Origin: Burkholderiales bacterium
GTDB taxonomy: Bacteria; Pseudomonadota; Gammaproteobacteria; Burkholderiales; Burkholderiaceae_E
DNA: 64,000 bases
NCBI GenBank assembly: GCA_947487165.1
Contig: CANKWX010000004.1
Span: 1 to 64,000 of the forward strand
Direction of reading: 5' to 3'
Numbering within the stretch: the stretch's first letter is position 1; each line of letters opens with the position of its first letter. The notes under the pieces were generated by a model that searched no databases, was not told the origin of the DNA, and saw nothing but the letters and a program-made list of their open reading frames with translations. The position numbers were made by a program, and so were the translations under genes. Below, in pieces: positions 26,158 through 35,077 of this stretch.

Positions 26158-27051
26158 TCAAACCACCCAGGACAACCAGAACGGGATTGCCACCGCCGAG
26201 GCAATCGTGGTCAAGGTGATCAGCCGCGCCACATAGGGGCCATCACCGCCCATTCGCGTGGCCAGGATGTAGCAGGCCGATGCACTCGGCATCGCGCCGA
26301 ACAGCACCAGGATTTTTGAGGGCAGTGTCTCGAAGCCGGCAAGCCGTGCGATCAGCACGGCGGCAAGTGGCATCGCGACCAGCTTGACCGCCACCGCATA
26401 GATCGCAAACTGGTCGTCGCCCCGGGCATCCGAGAGCTTGAGCCCGGCGCCGACCGCGATCAGCCCAAGTGCCAGCGCGGCACCGCCCAATCGGGTGAGA
26501 TAGGCCGACAGCGGCTCAGGCAGGCTCAGCCCGACCGCATTGACCAGCAGCCCCGATACGGTGGCCACCACCAGCGGATTGCGCAGCAGCGCGCCCCACA
26601 GCCCGGTGCCGCTCTGGCGCGCGAGGCTCCACACCGCCGCGATGTTGCCGGTGGGGACGGCCACTGCCACCACCACTGCACAGATCGCCACGCCCGCGTC
26701 GCCACCAATGCGCTGCGACAGTGCCAGGGCGACATAGGAGTTGAAGCGAAAGGCGCACTGCACTGCACTCGAAAAGCGCCGTGGCTCGACTTTCATCAGC
26801 CGTCCGCCAAGCAGCCCCAGAGCGATGCCGATACACAACACCGCCAGCACCGAGGCGGCAAAGGGCGCGGCCTGCGACAGATCGACCTTGTTGCGAACGA
26901 TCGCGGTAAAGAGCAGCGCCGGAAAGAGCAGGTTGTAAATCAGCTTTTCAAGCGCGCTCCAGAAGCCCTCGCCCCATTGCGTCAGTCGGGCCAGCAGCAC
27001 GCCGGTCAGGATCAGCGCAAGGTCGGGCAGGAGGAGGAGGAGAGTCGCCAT
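26158..27051 (-). CDS. AEC-family (auxin efflux carrier-like) transporter
   Basis: Inner-membrane carrier of 297 residues with about ten transmembrane helices. It has the family layout of two five-helix halves (N-terminal LTGVLLARL..., the FRFNSYVALALSQ segment, and a C-terminal FGAMPSASACYILATRMGGD motif). Bacterial members export or import small organic acids such as malate, but the substrate here is unknown. Divergent from xerD. Confidence 0.88.
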   Translation of the reverse strand: MATLLLLLPDLALILTGVLLARLTQWGEGFWSALEKLIYNLLFPALLFTAIVRNKVDLSQAAPFAASVLAVLCIGIALGLLGGRLMKVEPRRFSSAVQCAFRFNSYVALALSQRIGGDAGVAICAVVVAVAVPTGNIAAVWSLARQSGTGLWGALLRNPLVVATVSGLLVNAVGLSLPEPLSAYLTRLGGAALALGLIAVGAGLKLSDARGDDQFAIYAVAVKLVAMPLAAVLIARLAGFETLPSKILVLFGAMPSASACYILATRMGGDGPYVARLITLTTIASAVAIPFWLSWVV

Positions 27052-27132
27052 GCAGGCAGGGTCGGTGGCAGGGTGGGACCCTGAGCTGCTCGGCTATAGT
27101 CGGGCGCCGCAACGATAGCAGAGGATCCCAGG

Positions 27133-28134
27133 GTGCCAGCGCCCGCAGCACGATCAACCACCTTGCGCTCCGGTGTCGGGAAAGCCGCTGGCGCCGGTGC
27201 GACCCGCCGAGTGACGGCAAGGCCGCCGGCGGCAGTGCCGCCCGACGCGCTCGACCGCGAGCGGCTGCTGGCCTTTTGCGATGCGATCTGGCTCGAAGAC
27301 GGCCTGTCGGGCAATACGCTTGCGGCCTATCGGCGCGACCTGTCAATGTTCGCGGTCTGGCTGGTCAGTCGCGATGCCACCCTGCAGACCGCCAGCCAGC
27401 TCGATCTGCAGGCCTATATCGCCGCACGCCATGCCGGCTCCAAAGCCACCAGCAGCAACCGTCGTCTGACCGTACTGCGCCGCTTTTACCGCTGGCTGGT
27501 GCGCGAACGTTATCGCCCCGACGACCCTACGCTTCGTATCGTCGCGGCCCGCCAGCCGCAGCGGTTTCCGCACACCTTGTCGGAGGGGCAGGTCGAAGCC
27601 CTGCTGGGCGCCCCCGACCCTGCCACCTCGCTTGGTCTGCGCGACCGCGCCATGCTCGAGACGCTCTATGCCACCGGCCTGCGGGTGAGCGAGCTGGTCG
27701 GCCTGAGCAGTGTGTCGGTCAGTCTGGTTGATGGTGTGATCCGCGTCGTCGGCAAGGGCAACAAGGAGCGACTGGTGCCGCTGGGCGAAGAGGCGCGTCA
27801 CTGGATCGAGCGATATCTGCGTGAAGCGCGCCCGCAGCTCGTCGGGCCACGCGCAAGCGATGCGCTCTTCGTGACCGCGCGTGCCGCGCCGATGACCCGG
27901 CAGATGTTCTGGACCCTGATCAAGCGCCATGCCAAGGCGGCCACGATTACTGCGCCGCTGTCGCCGCACAGCCTGCGCCATGCTTTTGCGACCCACCTGC
28001 TGAACCACGGCGCCGACCTGCGGGTGGTGCAACTGCTGCTCGGCCATGCCGACATCTCGACCACCCAGATCTATACCCATGTGGCGCGCGAGCGCCTGAA
28101 GTCGCTGCATGCGCAGCATCACCCCCGCGGCTGA
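27133..28134 (+). CDS. xerD: Site-specific tyrosine recombinase XerD
   Basis: Resolves chromosome dimers at dif with XerC. The core SAM-like domain is followed by the catalytic domain with all expected residues: Arg in ATGLRVSEL, Lys in GKGNKERLVP, His/Arg in HSLRHAFATHLL, His in LLGHADISTTQ and the nucleophile Tyr in IYTHVA. The GTG start gives 333 residues with a 35-residue extra N-terminus; a second GTG at 27211 would give the usual 300 or so. No phage genes surround it, so this is the housekeeping enzyme. Confidence 0.92.
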   Translation: MPAPAARSTTLRSGVGKAAGAGATRRVTARPPAAVPPDALDRERLLAFCDAIWLEDGLSGNTLAAYRRDLSMFAVWLVSRDATLQTASQLDLQAYIAARHAGSKATSSNRRLTVLRRFYRWLVRERYRPDDPTLRIVAARQPQRFPHTLSEGQVEALLGAPDPATSLGLRDRAMLETLYATGLRVSELVGLSSVSVSLVDGVIRVVGKGNKERLVPLGEEARHWIERYLREARPQLVGPRASDALFVTARAAPMTRQMFWTLIKRHAKAATITAPLSPHSLRHAFATHLLNHGADLRVVQLLLGHADISTTQIYTHVARERLKSLHAQHHPRG

Positions 28135-28161
28135 GCCCGGTCAGATAAGGAAAAGCATCGG

Positions 28162-29163
28162 ATGAAAATCTGCATCGTTGGCCTGGGCGCCGTCGGTGGC
28201 CTGATGGCCCACCATCTCATCGAAGGCGGACGCGAGGTGAGTGCGCTTGCGCGCGGCGCCACGCTGGCAGCGGTCCGCGAACGCGGCCTGGTGCTGCGCG
28301 ATGCTGCGGCCACCGACCCGCAGCGTCGGCTCGATCGCAGCGTGCCGCTGCGGGCCAGCGACCGCGCCGAGGATCTCGGTGTGCAGGACCTGATCATCCT
28401 TGCGGTCAAGACCACCGCGCTGGCCTCGGTGCCGGCTGGCATCGCCCCGTTGATGGGGCCGGACACCCTCGTGCTGTCGGCGATGAATGGCCTGCCCTGG
28501 TGGTTTTTTCATGGCTTTGCACCGCCTTGGCAGGGAACTCGGCTCGATGCCTGCGATGCCGATGGCCGCCTCGCCCAGGCGATCGATCCGGCTCGGGTCA
28601 TCGGCTGTGTGCTGCATATGTCGGCGTTTTCGCCGGCACCCGGCATCGTGACCCGAACCCTGGGCGATCGCTACATCGTGGGTGAGCCGGGTGGCGCGAA
28701 GACGCCGCGTCTGGCAGCCGTGGCCGACCAGTTGCGGGTGCCGGGCATCGGGCTGGAGGTGTCGTCACATATCGAGCTCGATGTCTGGCTCAAGCTCTGG
28801 GGCAACATGACGATGAACCCGGCCTCGGCGCTGACTGGCGCCACGCTCGATTTGCTGCTCGACGATCCGCTGGTTCGCGAGTTTGTCTCGCGCGCCATGA
28901 TCGAGGCGGCCGAGATCGGCACTCGCATCGGTTTGCCGATCAGCATGACGCCCGAGGACCGCCATGCGATCACCCGAAAGCTCGGCGCGGTTCGGACCTC
29001 GATGCTTCAGGACACCGAGGCCGGACGCCCGCTCGAACTCGATGCCCTGATCGCGTCGGTGAGCGAACTTGGCCGGCGCACCGGCGTGGCCACGCCCAGC
29101 CTCGATGCGCTGCTCGGCCTTACACGTGTGATGGCGAAGGCGCGCGGACTGCAGCCGAACTGA
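28162..29163 (+). CDS. Ketopantoate reductase family (PanE/ApbA-like) protein
   Basis: NADP-dependent 2-dehydropantoate 2-reductase-like protein of 333 residues. Rossmann motif KICIVGLGAVGGLMAHHL at the start, VKTT after beta-strand 4, then a C-terminal helical domain with the substrate segment ELDVWLKLWGNMTMNPASALTG containing the expected catalytic Lys. Many genomes have several paralogues, so it may not be the pantothenate enzyme. AAGGAAAA precedes the ATG. Its last 44 bp overlap the convergent GMC oxidoreductase gene. Confidence 0.85.
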   Translation: MKICIVGLGAVGGLMAHHLIEGGREVSALARGATLAAVRERGLVLRDAAATDPQRRLDRSVPLRASDRAEDLGVQDLIILAVKTTALASVPAGIAPLMGPDTLVLSAMNGLPWWFFHGFAPPWQGTRLDACDADGRLAQAIDPARVIGCVLHMSAFSPAPGIVTRTLGDRYIVGEPGGAKTPRLAAVADQLRVPGIGLEVSSHIELDVWLKLWGNMTMNPASALTGATLDLLLDDPLVREFVSRAMIEAAEIGTRIGLPISMTPEDRHAITRKLGAVRTSMLQDTEAGRPLELDALIASVSELGRRTGVATPSLDALLGLTRVMAKARGLQPN

Positions 29164-30751
29164 CCGAGGCGGCAGCGCGGATCAGATCGACCGCGCGCTC
29201 GGCGATCATGATGGTCGGCGCATTGGTGTTGCCGCTCACCACCCTCGGCATGATCGAGGCGTCGACCACCCGCAGACCCTCGATGCCCTTGACGCGCAAT
29301 TCGGCATCGACCGGATCGAGCGCACCCGGCCCCATGCGCACGCTGCCCACCGGGTGATAGACCGTGTCGGCGTTATTACGGATGAACTGCTCGATCTCGG
29401 CATCGCTTGTGGCAGTCGCTGAGGCGGCCAGCTCCTTGCCGCCAAGCGTCGAGAGCGCCGGCTGCGACAGAATCGTTCGCATCTGGCGAAAGCCGCTGAC
29501 CATCTTGCGCAGATCGTCGGCGTCGTCCAGAAAGTTGGGGTCGATCAGGGGAGCCGCCAGCGGATCAGCGCTGGCCAGCCTCACACTGCCCCGGCTTTTC
29601 GGCTGCAGCAGGCAGACATGACACGAATAGCCATAGCCGAAGTTGGTCTGCCGACCATGATCTGCGAGCTTGGCGATCGTGAAATGGAACTGCAGGTCGG
29701 GCACTGATTCGCTTGGGGCGCTGCGGATGAAGCCGCCGGCCTCGGCAAAATTGGTGGTGAGCAGGCCCGAGCGCTTGTTACGCCACTCGATGATGCCGGC
29801 GATCGCGCGCGGCACAAAAGACAGGGCGATCCCGAAGAGGCCCTTGAGATGCGGCGCATCGATCACCTGGATCACGTCGATATGGTCGTGCAGTTGCGCA
29901 CCCACGCCAGGTGCATCGAGCACCACCTCGATGCCGTGTTCACGAAGATGGTCTGCCGGCCCCACACCCGAGAGCATCAGCAGCTGCGGTGATTGCAGCG
30001 CGCCCGCGCTCAGCAGCACTTCGCGACTGGCCTTGACCTGCTTGCGCTCGCCGGCCTGCAGATACTCGACGCCGATCGCGCGGCGCCCTTCGAAGAGGAT
30101 GCGGGTGCTCATCGCTTCGGTGATGACGGTGAGGTTGGGGCGCGAGAGTGCCGGTGTGAGATAGCCCTTGGCCGCGCTCCAGCGCTCGCCGTTCTTGTGG
30201 GTCACCTGATACACGCCGACGCCTTCCTGCTCGGCACCGTTGAAGTCGGGGTTGGCCCGATAGCCGGCTTGCACGCCGGCCTTCACAAAGACCTCAGAAA
30301 TCCAGGTCGGGCTGCGCAGGTCCATGACATTGAGCGGGCCGCCGCTGCCGTGCCAGGCATCTGCCCCGCGCTCGTTGTGTTCGGCACGCTTGAAGTAGGG
30401 CAGCACATCGTCATAGCCCCAGCCCGGATTGCCTTGCGCCGCCCAGTGGTCGTAGTCGGCGCGATGCCCGCGGATATAGACCATGGCATTGATCGAACTC
30501 GATCCGCCGATGACCTTGCCTCGCGGCTGATAGCCGCGTCGCCCGTTGAGCCCCTTTTGCGGCACGGTATCGAAGCGCCAGGAGGGGCCGCTTTTGGCCA
30601 TCAGCGCCAGACCTGCCGGGCAGTGAATGGCGACCGAGTGGTCCCAGGGCCCGGCTTCGAGCAGGCAAACCTTCACCGCAGGGTCTTGCGACAGGCGCCC
30701 AGCCAGCACGCAACCGGCCGATCCGCCGCCGATGATCACGTAGTCGTACAT
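29120..30751 (-). CDS. GMC-family FAD oxidoreductase (choline dehydrogenase-like)
   Basis: FAD alcohol oxidoreductase of 543 residues. It shows the N-terminal dinucleotide motif DYVIIGGGSAGCVLAGRL, GMC signature 1 in GKVIGGSSSINAMVYIRG, signature 2 in SAGALQSPQLLMLSGVGP, the active-site His in DTVYHPVGSVRMG and the second in SGNTNAPTIMIAERA. Similar enzymes oxidise choline or long-chain and polyethylene glycol alcohols; the substrate is not determined. AGGAGG lies 7 nt before the ATG. It is monocistronic. Confidence 0.92.
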   Translation of the reverse strand: MYDYVIIGGGSAGCVLAGRLSQDPAVKVCLLEAGPWDHSVAIHCPAGLALMAKSGPSWRFDTVPQKGLNGRRGYQPRGKVIGGSSSINAMVYIRGHRADYDHWAAQGNPGWGYDDVLPYFKRAEHNERGADAWHGSGGPLNVMDLRSPTWISEVFVKAGVQAGYRANPDFNGAEQEGVGVYQVTHKNGERWSAAKGYLTPALSRPNLTVITEAMSTRILFEGRRAIGVEYLQAGERKQVKASREVLLSAGALQSPQLLMLSGVGPADHLREHGIEVVLDAPGVGAQLHDHIDVIQVIDAPHLKGLFGIALSFVPRAIAGIIEWRNKRSGLLTTNFAEAGGFIRSAPSESVPDLQFHFTIAKLADHGRQTNFGYGYSCHVCLLQPKSRGSVRLASADPLAAPLIDPNFLDDADDLRKMVSGFRQMRTILSQPALSTLGGKELAASATATSDAEIEQFIRNNADTVYHPVGSVRMGPGALDPVDAELRVKGIEGLRVVDASIMPRVVSGNTNAPTIMIAERAVDLIRAAASVSSAAVRAPSPSHV

Positions 30752-30922
30752 GGTGAACGCCTCCTCTGATGCGATGGTCGGATCGCGCAAGCGGCGAGCC
30801 TGGTTTCAGGGAAAGCTACCACGGCGAGCAGAGCCGATACACTTGCGCTGCGCGTTCACCTGCTCCTGACCCGCCCCTGACCCGCCCCTTGTCTCGCACC
30901 TCAGCCCGTCCGATGGCCCCTC

Positions 30923-32848
30923 ATGACTGATCCCGCTCAATCCGCTCACGCCCAAGCCGAACATCCCAACCAGTTCGCGCTGATGCGGCAGCGCCGTTTT
31001 GCGCCCTTCTTCTGGACGCAGTTTTTCGGCGCCGGCAATGACAATCTCTTCAAATTTGCTTTCACCGTGCTGGTCACTTATCAGCTGCAGGTCAGCTGGT
31101 TGCCGCCCGAGCAGGCCGGGCTGGTGATCGGTGCGCTCTTCATCCTGCCTTATCTGCTGTTCTCGGCCACCAGCGGCCAACTCGCCGACAAGCTCGAAAA
31201 GCGTCGTCTGTTCCGGCTGGTCAAGGACCTCGAGATTGTGATCATGCTGATTGCGGCCTGGGGTTTTTTCACCGCCAATGTGCCGGCGCTGCTGATCTGC
31301 GTTTTCCTGATGGGTCTGCATTCGACCCTCTTCGGCCCCGTCAAATATGCCTATCTGCCCCAGCATCTGTCGGAGCAGGAGCTCACCGGCGGCAATGGCA
31401 TGGTCGAGATGGGCACCTTCGTGGCGATCCTGCTCGGCAATATTGCCGGGGGTCTCTTGATCGCGATTCCGGGCGAGGGGGTGCGCTATGTCGCGATCGG
31501 CTGCATCGCGGTTGCGGTGATCGGCCGTCTTTGCGCGCAGTTCGTGCCGTTGTCGCCGCCGACCGATCCGGGTCTGGTGATCAACTGGAATCCGTTCACC
31601 GAAACCTGGCGCAATCTGAAGCTTGCGCATGAAAACCTGGTGGTGTTTCGCTCGCTGCTCGGCATCTCATGGATGTGGTTCTTCGGTGCGGTCTTTCTGT
31701 CGACCTTTCCGGCCTTCTCCAAGGATGTGCTCCATGGCGACGAGCAGGTCGCCTCGCTGCTGCTGGTGGTGTTTTCGGTTGGCATTGCGATTGGCTCGCT
31801 GCTGTGCGAGAGCCTGTCGCGCCGGCATGTCGAGATCGGTCTGGTGCCGCTGGGCGCGATCGGCATGTCGCTGTTTTCGCTCGATCTCTATTTTTCGGTG
31901 CGCAGCCTGCCGGTGGTCGAGATGCAGTCGATCGGCCAGTTTGTGGCCGAGCCGCGCCACTGGCGAGTGCTGTTCGATCTCGGCATGCTGGCGCTTTCTG
32001 CCGGGCTCTACAGCGTGCCGATGTATGCGCTCATCCAGATGCGCTCGCAGCCCTCGCATCGCGCCCGCATCATCGCGGCCAACAACATTCTGAATGCGAT
32101 CTTCATGATTGCGAGTTCGGTGATTGCCGGCGCGCTGCTGGGCGCCGGCTTCAGCATTCCGCAGATCTTTTGCCTGCTGGCCATTGCCAACGCGGTCGTC
32201 GCTTTCTATATTTTCATGCTGGTGCCGGAGTATCTGCTGCGATTCATCGCCTTTGTGGTCTCGCGGCTGATCTATCGCTTCAAGGTTCAGGGCGAGCACA
32301 ACATTCCGGTGTCGGGCGCGGCAGTGGTCGTCTGCAATCATGTGAGCTTCATGGACGCGGTGCTGGTCATGGCGGCAAGCCCGCGTCCGATCCGCTTCAT
32401 CATGGATTATCAGATCTTCGCAATCCCGGGTTTCGGTGCGGTCTTCAGGCTGGCCAAGGCCATTCCGATTGCGCCGCAGCGTGAAGATGCCCGTACCTAT
32501 GAGGCGGCCTTCGAGACCGCGCGCACCGTGCTTGCCGAGGGCGATCTGCTCGGCATTTTTCCGGAGGGCGGCATCACCCGCGATGGTGAGCTCAAGGAGT
32601 TTCGCGGCGGCGTGATGAAGATCCTCGAGGCCGACCCGGTGCCGGTGGTGCCAATCGCGCTGCATAACCTCTATGGGTCGTATTTTTCGCGCATCGAAAA
32701 CGGCAAGGCCATGGTCAAGCCTTTTCGGCGTGGAATTTTCAATCGGGTGGCGCTGGTGGCCGGTCCGCCGGTGGCGCCCGATCAGGTCTCGCCGCAAGGA
32801 CTGCATGACGAAGTGGCCCGGCTGCTCGCCGAGCCGGTCAGGCACTGA
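30923..32848 (+). CDS. Fused lysophospholipid transporter (LplT-like MFS) and PlsC-type acyltransferase
   Basis: Two-domain protein of 641 residues. Residues about 15-430 are an MFS carrier related to LplT (FFWTQFFGAGNDNLFKFA, the family start). Residues about 440-640 are a PlsC acyltransferase with NHVSFMD (the HX4D catalytic motif, near 472) and FPEGGITRDG (near 545). It probably flips lysophospholipid inward and re-acylates it, as LplT plus Aas do in E. coli. The acyl-ACP synthetase domain of Aas is absent. A TACACT hexamer lies at 30838-30843. Confidence 0.9.
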   Translation: MTDPAQSAHAQAEHPNQFALMRQRRFAPFFWTQFFGAGNDNLFKFAFTVLVTYQLQVSWLPPEQAGLVIGALFILPYLLFSATSGQLADKLEKRRLFRLVKDLEIVIMLIAAWGFFTANVPALLICVFLMGLHSTLFGPVKYAYLPQHLSEQELTGGNGMVEMGTFVAILLGNIAGGLLIAIPGEGVRYVAIGCIAVAVIGRLCAQFVPLSPPTDPGLVINWNPFTETWRNLKLAHENLVVFRSLLGISWMWFFGAVFLSTFPAFSKDVLHGDEQVASLLLVVFSVGIAIGSLLCESLSRRHVEIGLVPLGAIGMSLFSLDLYFSVRSLPVVEMQSIGQFVAEPRHWRVLFDLGMLALSAGLYSVPMYALIQMRSQPSHRARIIAANNILNAIFMIASSVIAGALLGAGFSIPQIFCLLAIANAVVAFYIFMLVPEYLLRFIAFVVSRLIYRFKVQGEHNIPVSGAAVVVCNHVSFMDAVLVMAASPRPIRFIMDYQIFAIPGFGAVFRLAKAIPIAPQREDARTYEAAFETARTVLAEGDLLGIFPEGGITRDGELKEFRGGVMKILEADPVPVVPIALHNLYGSYFSRIENGKAMVKPFRRGIFNRVALVAGPPVAPDQVSPQGLHDEVARLLAEPVRH

Positions 32849-32884
32849 GACGCAGGCGCCGCGCAACGACTCGCGATCGAGCCG

Positions 32885-33373
32885 ATGGCACCCCGACATG
32901 TCTCCGAGACGCCGGCCACCGCGATGCTGCGCGCCCGCGGCATCGACTTCTCCGAGCATGCCTATGACTATGTCGAGCATGGCGGCACAGCCGAGTCGGC
33001 CCGTCAGCTCGGGCTTGAAGAGCATGCGGTGGTCAAGACCCTGGTGATGCAGGACGAGACCGGCAAACCGCTGATCGTGCTGATGCACGGCGACTGCAAG
33101 GTCTCGACCAAGAATCTCGCGCGTCAGGCCGCCCGCAAGACCATCACCCCCTGCGAGCCGGCAGTCGCCCAGCGCCATACCGGTTTTCAGGTGGGCGGCA
33201 CGTCGCCTTTCGGTGTGCGCAAGCCGATGCCGGTCTATGTCGAAGCGACTGTGCTCGAGTTGCCTCGTCTTTACATCAACGGCGGTCGTCGCGGCTATCT
33301 GGTGGGCATCGCGCCGCAGGTGCTGATCGATCTGCTCAAGGCCACCGCGGTCAATTGCGCGCTGCTCGAATGA
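32885..33373 (+). CDS. ybaK: Cys-tRNA(Pro)/Cys-tRNA(Cys) deacylase, YbaK/EbsC family
   Basis: Trans-editing enzyme that hydrolyses mischarged aminoacyl-tRNA. The 162-residue product has the YbaK fold landmarks: a conserved Lys in AVVKTLVMQ (K51), DCKVSTKNLAR, the GFQVGGTSPFG loop and YINGGRRGYLVGI. It is followed by plsY. Confidence 0.93.
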   Translation: MAPRHVSETPATAMLRARGIDFSEHAYDYVEHGGTAESARQLGLEEHAVVKTLVMQDETGKPLIVLMHGDCKVSTKNLARQAARKTITPCEPAVAQRHTGFQVGGTSPFGVRKPMPVYVEATVLELPRLYINGGRRGYLVGIAPQVLIDLLKATAVNCALLE

Positions 33374-33427
33374 CCGCGGTGTGCTGCGCTGCCGTTTTTT
33401 CGCTGATTTTCTGATCCTCTCCTGTCT

Positions 33428-34060
33428 ATGGATTTCCTCATGTCTTTCACGATGCCCTCGCTTGTCGCCCTGTTGCTGGCCTATCTGATCGGCTCGATCT
33501 CGTTTGCGGTGCTGGTCAGCCGTGCGATGGGTCTGTCGGATCCGCGCAGCTACGGCTCGGGCAATCCGGGTGCGACCAATGTGCTGCGCTCGGGCAACAA
33601 GCTTGCGGCCATCCTCACGCTGGTGGGCGATGCCGCCAAGGGCGCGGTCGCGGTGCTGCTGGTGCAGGCCTTTGCGTCGCGTTTCGGCTTCACGGCGCTT
33701 GTGATCGCCTGCGCCGGGCTGGCCGCGTTCATCGGCCATCTCTATCCGGTGTTTCATCGCTTCCGGGGTGGCAAGGGGGTGGCGACCGCCGCCGGCGTGT
33801 TGCTCGCGCTGTCGCCGGCGCTCGGTCTGTGCACGCTCGGCACCTGGCTGCTGGTTGCGATCATCACGCGCTATTCATCGCTGGCAGCGCTGCTGGCGGC
33901 GGTGTGCGCCCCGCTTTTTGCGTGGTGGCTCTTCGGTGTCGACGCGCTGATCGTGCCGATCGCGATCATGAGTGCGCTGCTGATCTGGCGTCATCGCCAA
34001 AACATCGCCAAGCTTGCGGCCGGCACTGAGAGCCGCATCGTAAAAAAGAAGGCCGGTTGA
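33428..34060 (+). CDS. plsY: Acyl-phosphate glycerol-3-phosphate acyltransferase PlsY
   Basis: Inner-membrane enzyme that makes lysophosphatidate from acyl-phosphate. The three motifs are present: [13 protein letters not shown] with [35 protein letters not shown], and RYSSLAAL later. The chain is 210 residues with about five membrane spans and a basic tail (KKKAG). A second ATG at 33440 is an equally possible start. Convergent with the RlmN-like gene (4 bp apart). Confidence 0.95.
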   Translation: MDFLMSFTMPSLVALLLAYLIGSISFAVLVSRAMGLSDPRSYGSGNPGATNVLRSGNKLAAILTLVGDAAKGAVAVLLVQAFASRFGFTALVIACAGLAAFIGHLYPVFHRFRGGKGVATAAGVLLALSPALGLCTLGTWLLVAIITRYSSLAALLAAVCAPLFAWWLFGVDALIVPIAIMSALLIWRHRQNIAKLAAGTESRIVKKKAG

Positions 34061-34064
34061 CCCG

Positions 34065-35075
34065 CTAGGCCGACACGATCGGAATCGTCCTTGCCCTCAG
34101 TTGTCCGCAGCCGGCATCGACATCCTGACCGGCCGACTGACGCAGGGTCGCCAGCACGCCGCGTTCGCGCAGCATCCGCACCATGGTGATGGCCCGTTCG
34201 TTCGAGGGGCGTGCATAGCCCAGACCTTCGACTGCGTTGTAAGGAATCAGGTTCATGACTGCGTATTCGCCTGCCAGCAGACGGGCAATGCCTTCGACCT
34301 CGTCGTCGCCGTCATTGACGCCGTCGATCAGGGTCCACTGGTACTGCACCGGATAACCGGTGGTGCGCGCATAGGCCTGCGCCTGCGCGACCAGATCGTC
34401 GGGTGCGATGCGCGGTGCGCGCGGCAGCAGGGTTTCGCGCAGGTCGGCGCGGGTGGTATGCAGCGACAGGGCCAGGGCAGGCTTGACGCGCTGAGTGGGC
34501 AGCCGCTTAAAGACCCTGGCATCGCCCACCGTCGAGAACACCAGGCTCTTGTGGCCGATGCCGCCGAGCGTGCCGAGCACATCGATCGCCTCAAGCACAT
34601 TGTCGAGGTTGTGGGCTGGCTCGCCCATGCCCATGAAGACCACCTTGCGCACCGGCTGACGAGCGCGGGCAGCGATCACCTGCGCCACGATTTCGGCGCT
34701 GCCGACCTGTCGCAGCAGCCCCTCGCGACCGGTCATGCAGAACACGCAACCCACCGCGCAGCCCACCTGCGTCGAGACGCACACACCTTCACGCGGCAGC
34801 AGCACGGTCTCGACCGACTGGCCGTCGGCCAGCGCCATCAGCAGTCGGGTCGAGCCGTCGCGTGCCGGATGACTTGAGCTGACCCGTGCGATGTCGTCGA
34901 GCGAGCGCTGAACCGCAGGCAGGGCTTCACGAAGCCGCAGCGGCAGGAAATCGGCCGGCTTGCGCCCGCCGCTGCCCAAGGGCCGGGTCTCGATCCATTG
35001 CCGAAGCAGATGCACGACATGGGGCTCGCGGGCGCCGTGGCCGCGCAGCTGCTCGCGAACCTCATCGATGCGCAT
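34065..35075 (-). CDS. RlmN/Cfr-family radical SAM RNA methyltransferase-like protein
   Basis: Radical SAM enzyme of 336 residues. It has GVCVSTQVGCAVGCVFCMTG with the CxxxCxxC cluster, GMGEPAHNLDNV, FSTVGDARVFKRLP, and the C-terminal methyl-carrying Cys motif SAGQDVDAGCGQLR, so both Cys of the RlmN mechanism are kept. The N-terminal domain is shorter than in RlmN (usual length about 370-385). It is not in the ndk-rlmN-ispG-hisS context usual for true rlmN in betaproteobacteria. I read it as an RlmN paralogue with an unknown RNA target. Confidence 0.85.
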   Translation of the reverse strand: MRIDEVREQLRGHGAREPHVVHLLRQWIETRPLGSGGRKPADFLPLRLREALPAVQRSLDDIARVSSSHPARDGSTRLLMALADGQSVETVLLPREGVCVSTQVGCAVGCVFCMTGREGLLRQVGSAEIVAQVIAARARQPVRKVVFMGMGEPAHNLDNVLEAIDVLGTLGGIGHKSLVFSTVGDARVFKRLPTQRVKPALALSLHTTRADLRETLLPRAPRIAPDDLVAQAQAYARTTGYPVQYQWTLIDGVNDGDDEVEGIARLLAGEYAVMNLIPYNAVEGLGYARPSNERAITMVRMLRERGVLATLRQSAGQDVDAGCGQLRARTIPIVSA

Positions 35076-35077
35076 CG

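Noticed and set aside
27133-28134. Integrase of a mobile island
   Set aside because: Sequence and catalytic residues fit housekeeping XerD, and no att-like repeats or phage genes are present.
31667-33757. A 696-codon minus-strand open frame
   Set aside because: It lies antisense to the LplT-PlsC fusion, ybaK and plsY, all clearly coding, and its Arg/His/Asp-rich composition is typical of the complementary frame in GC-rich DNA.
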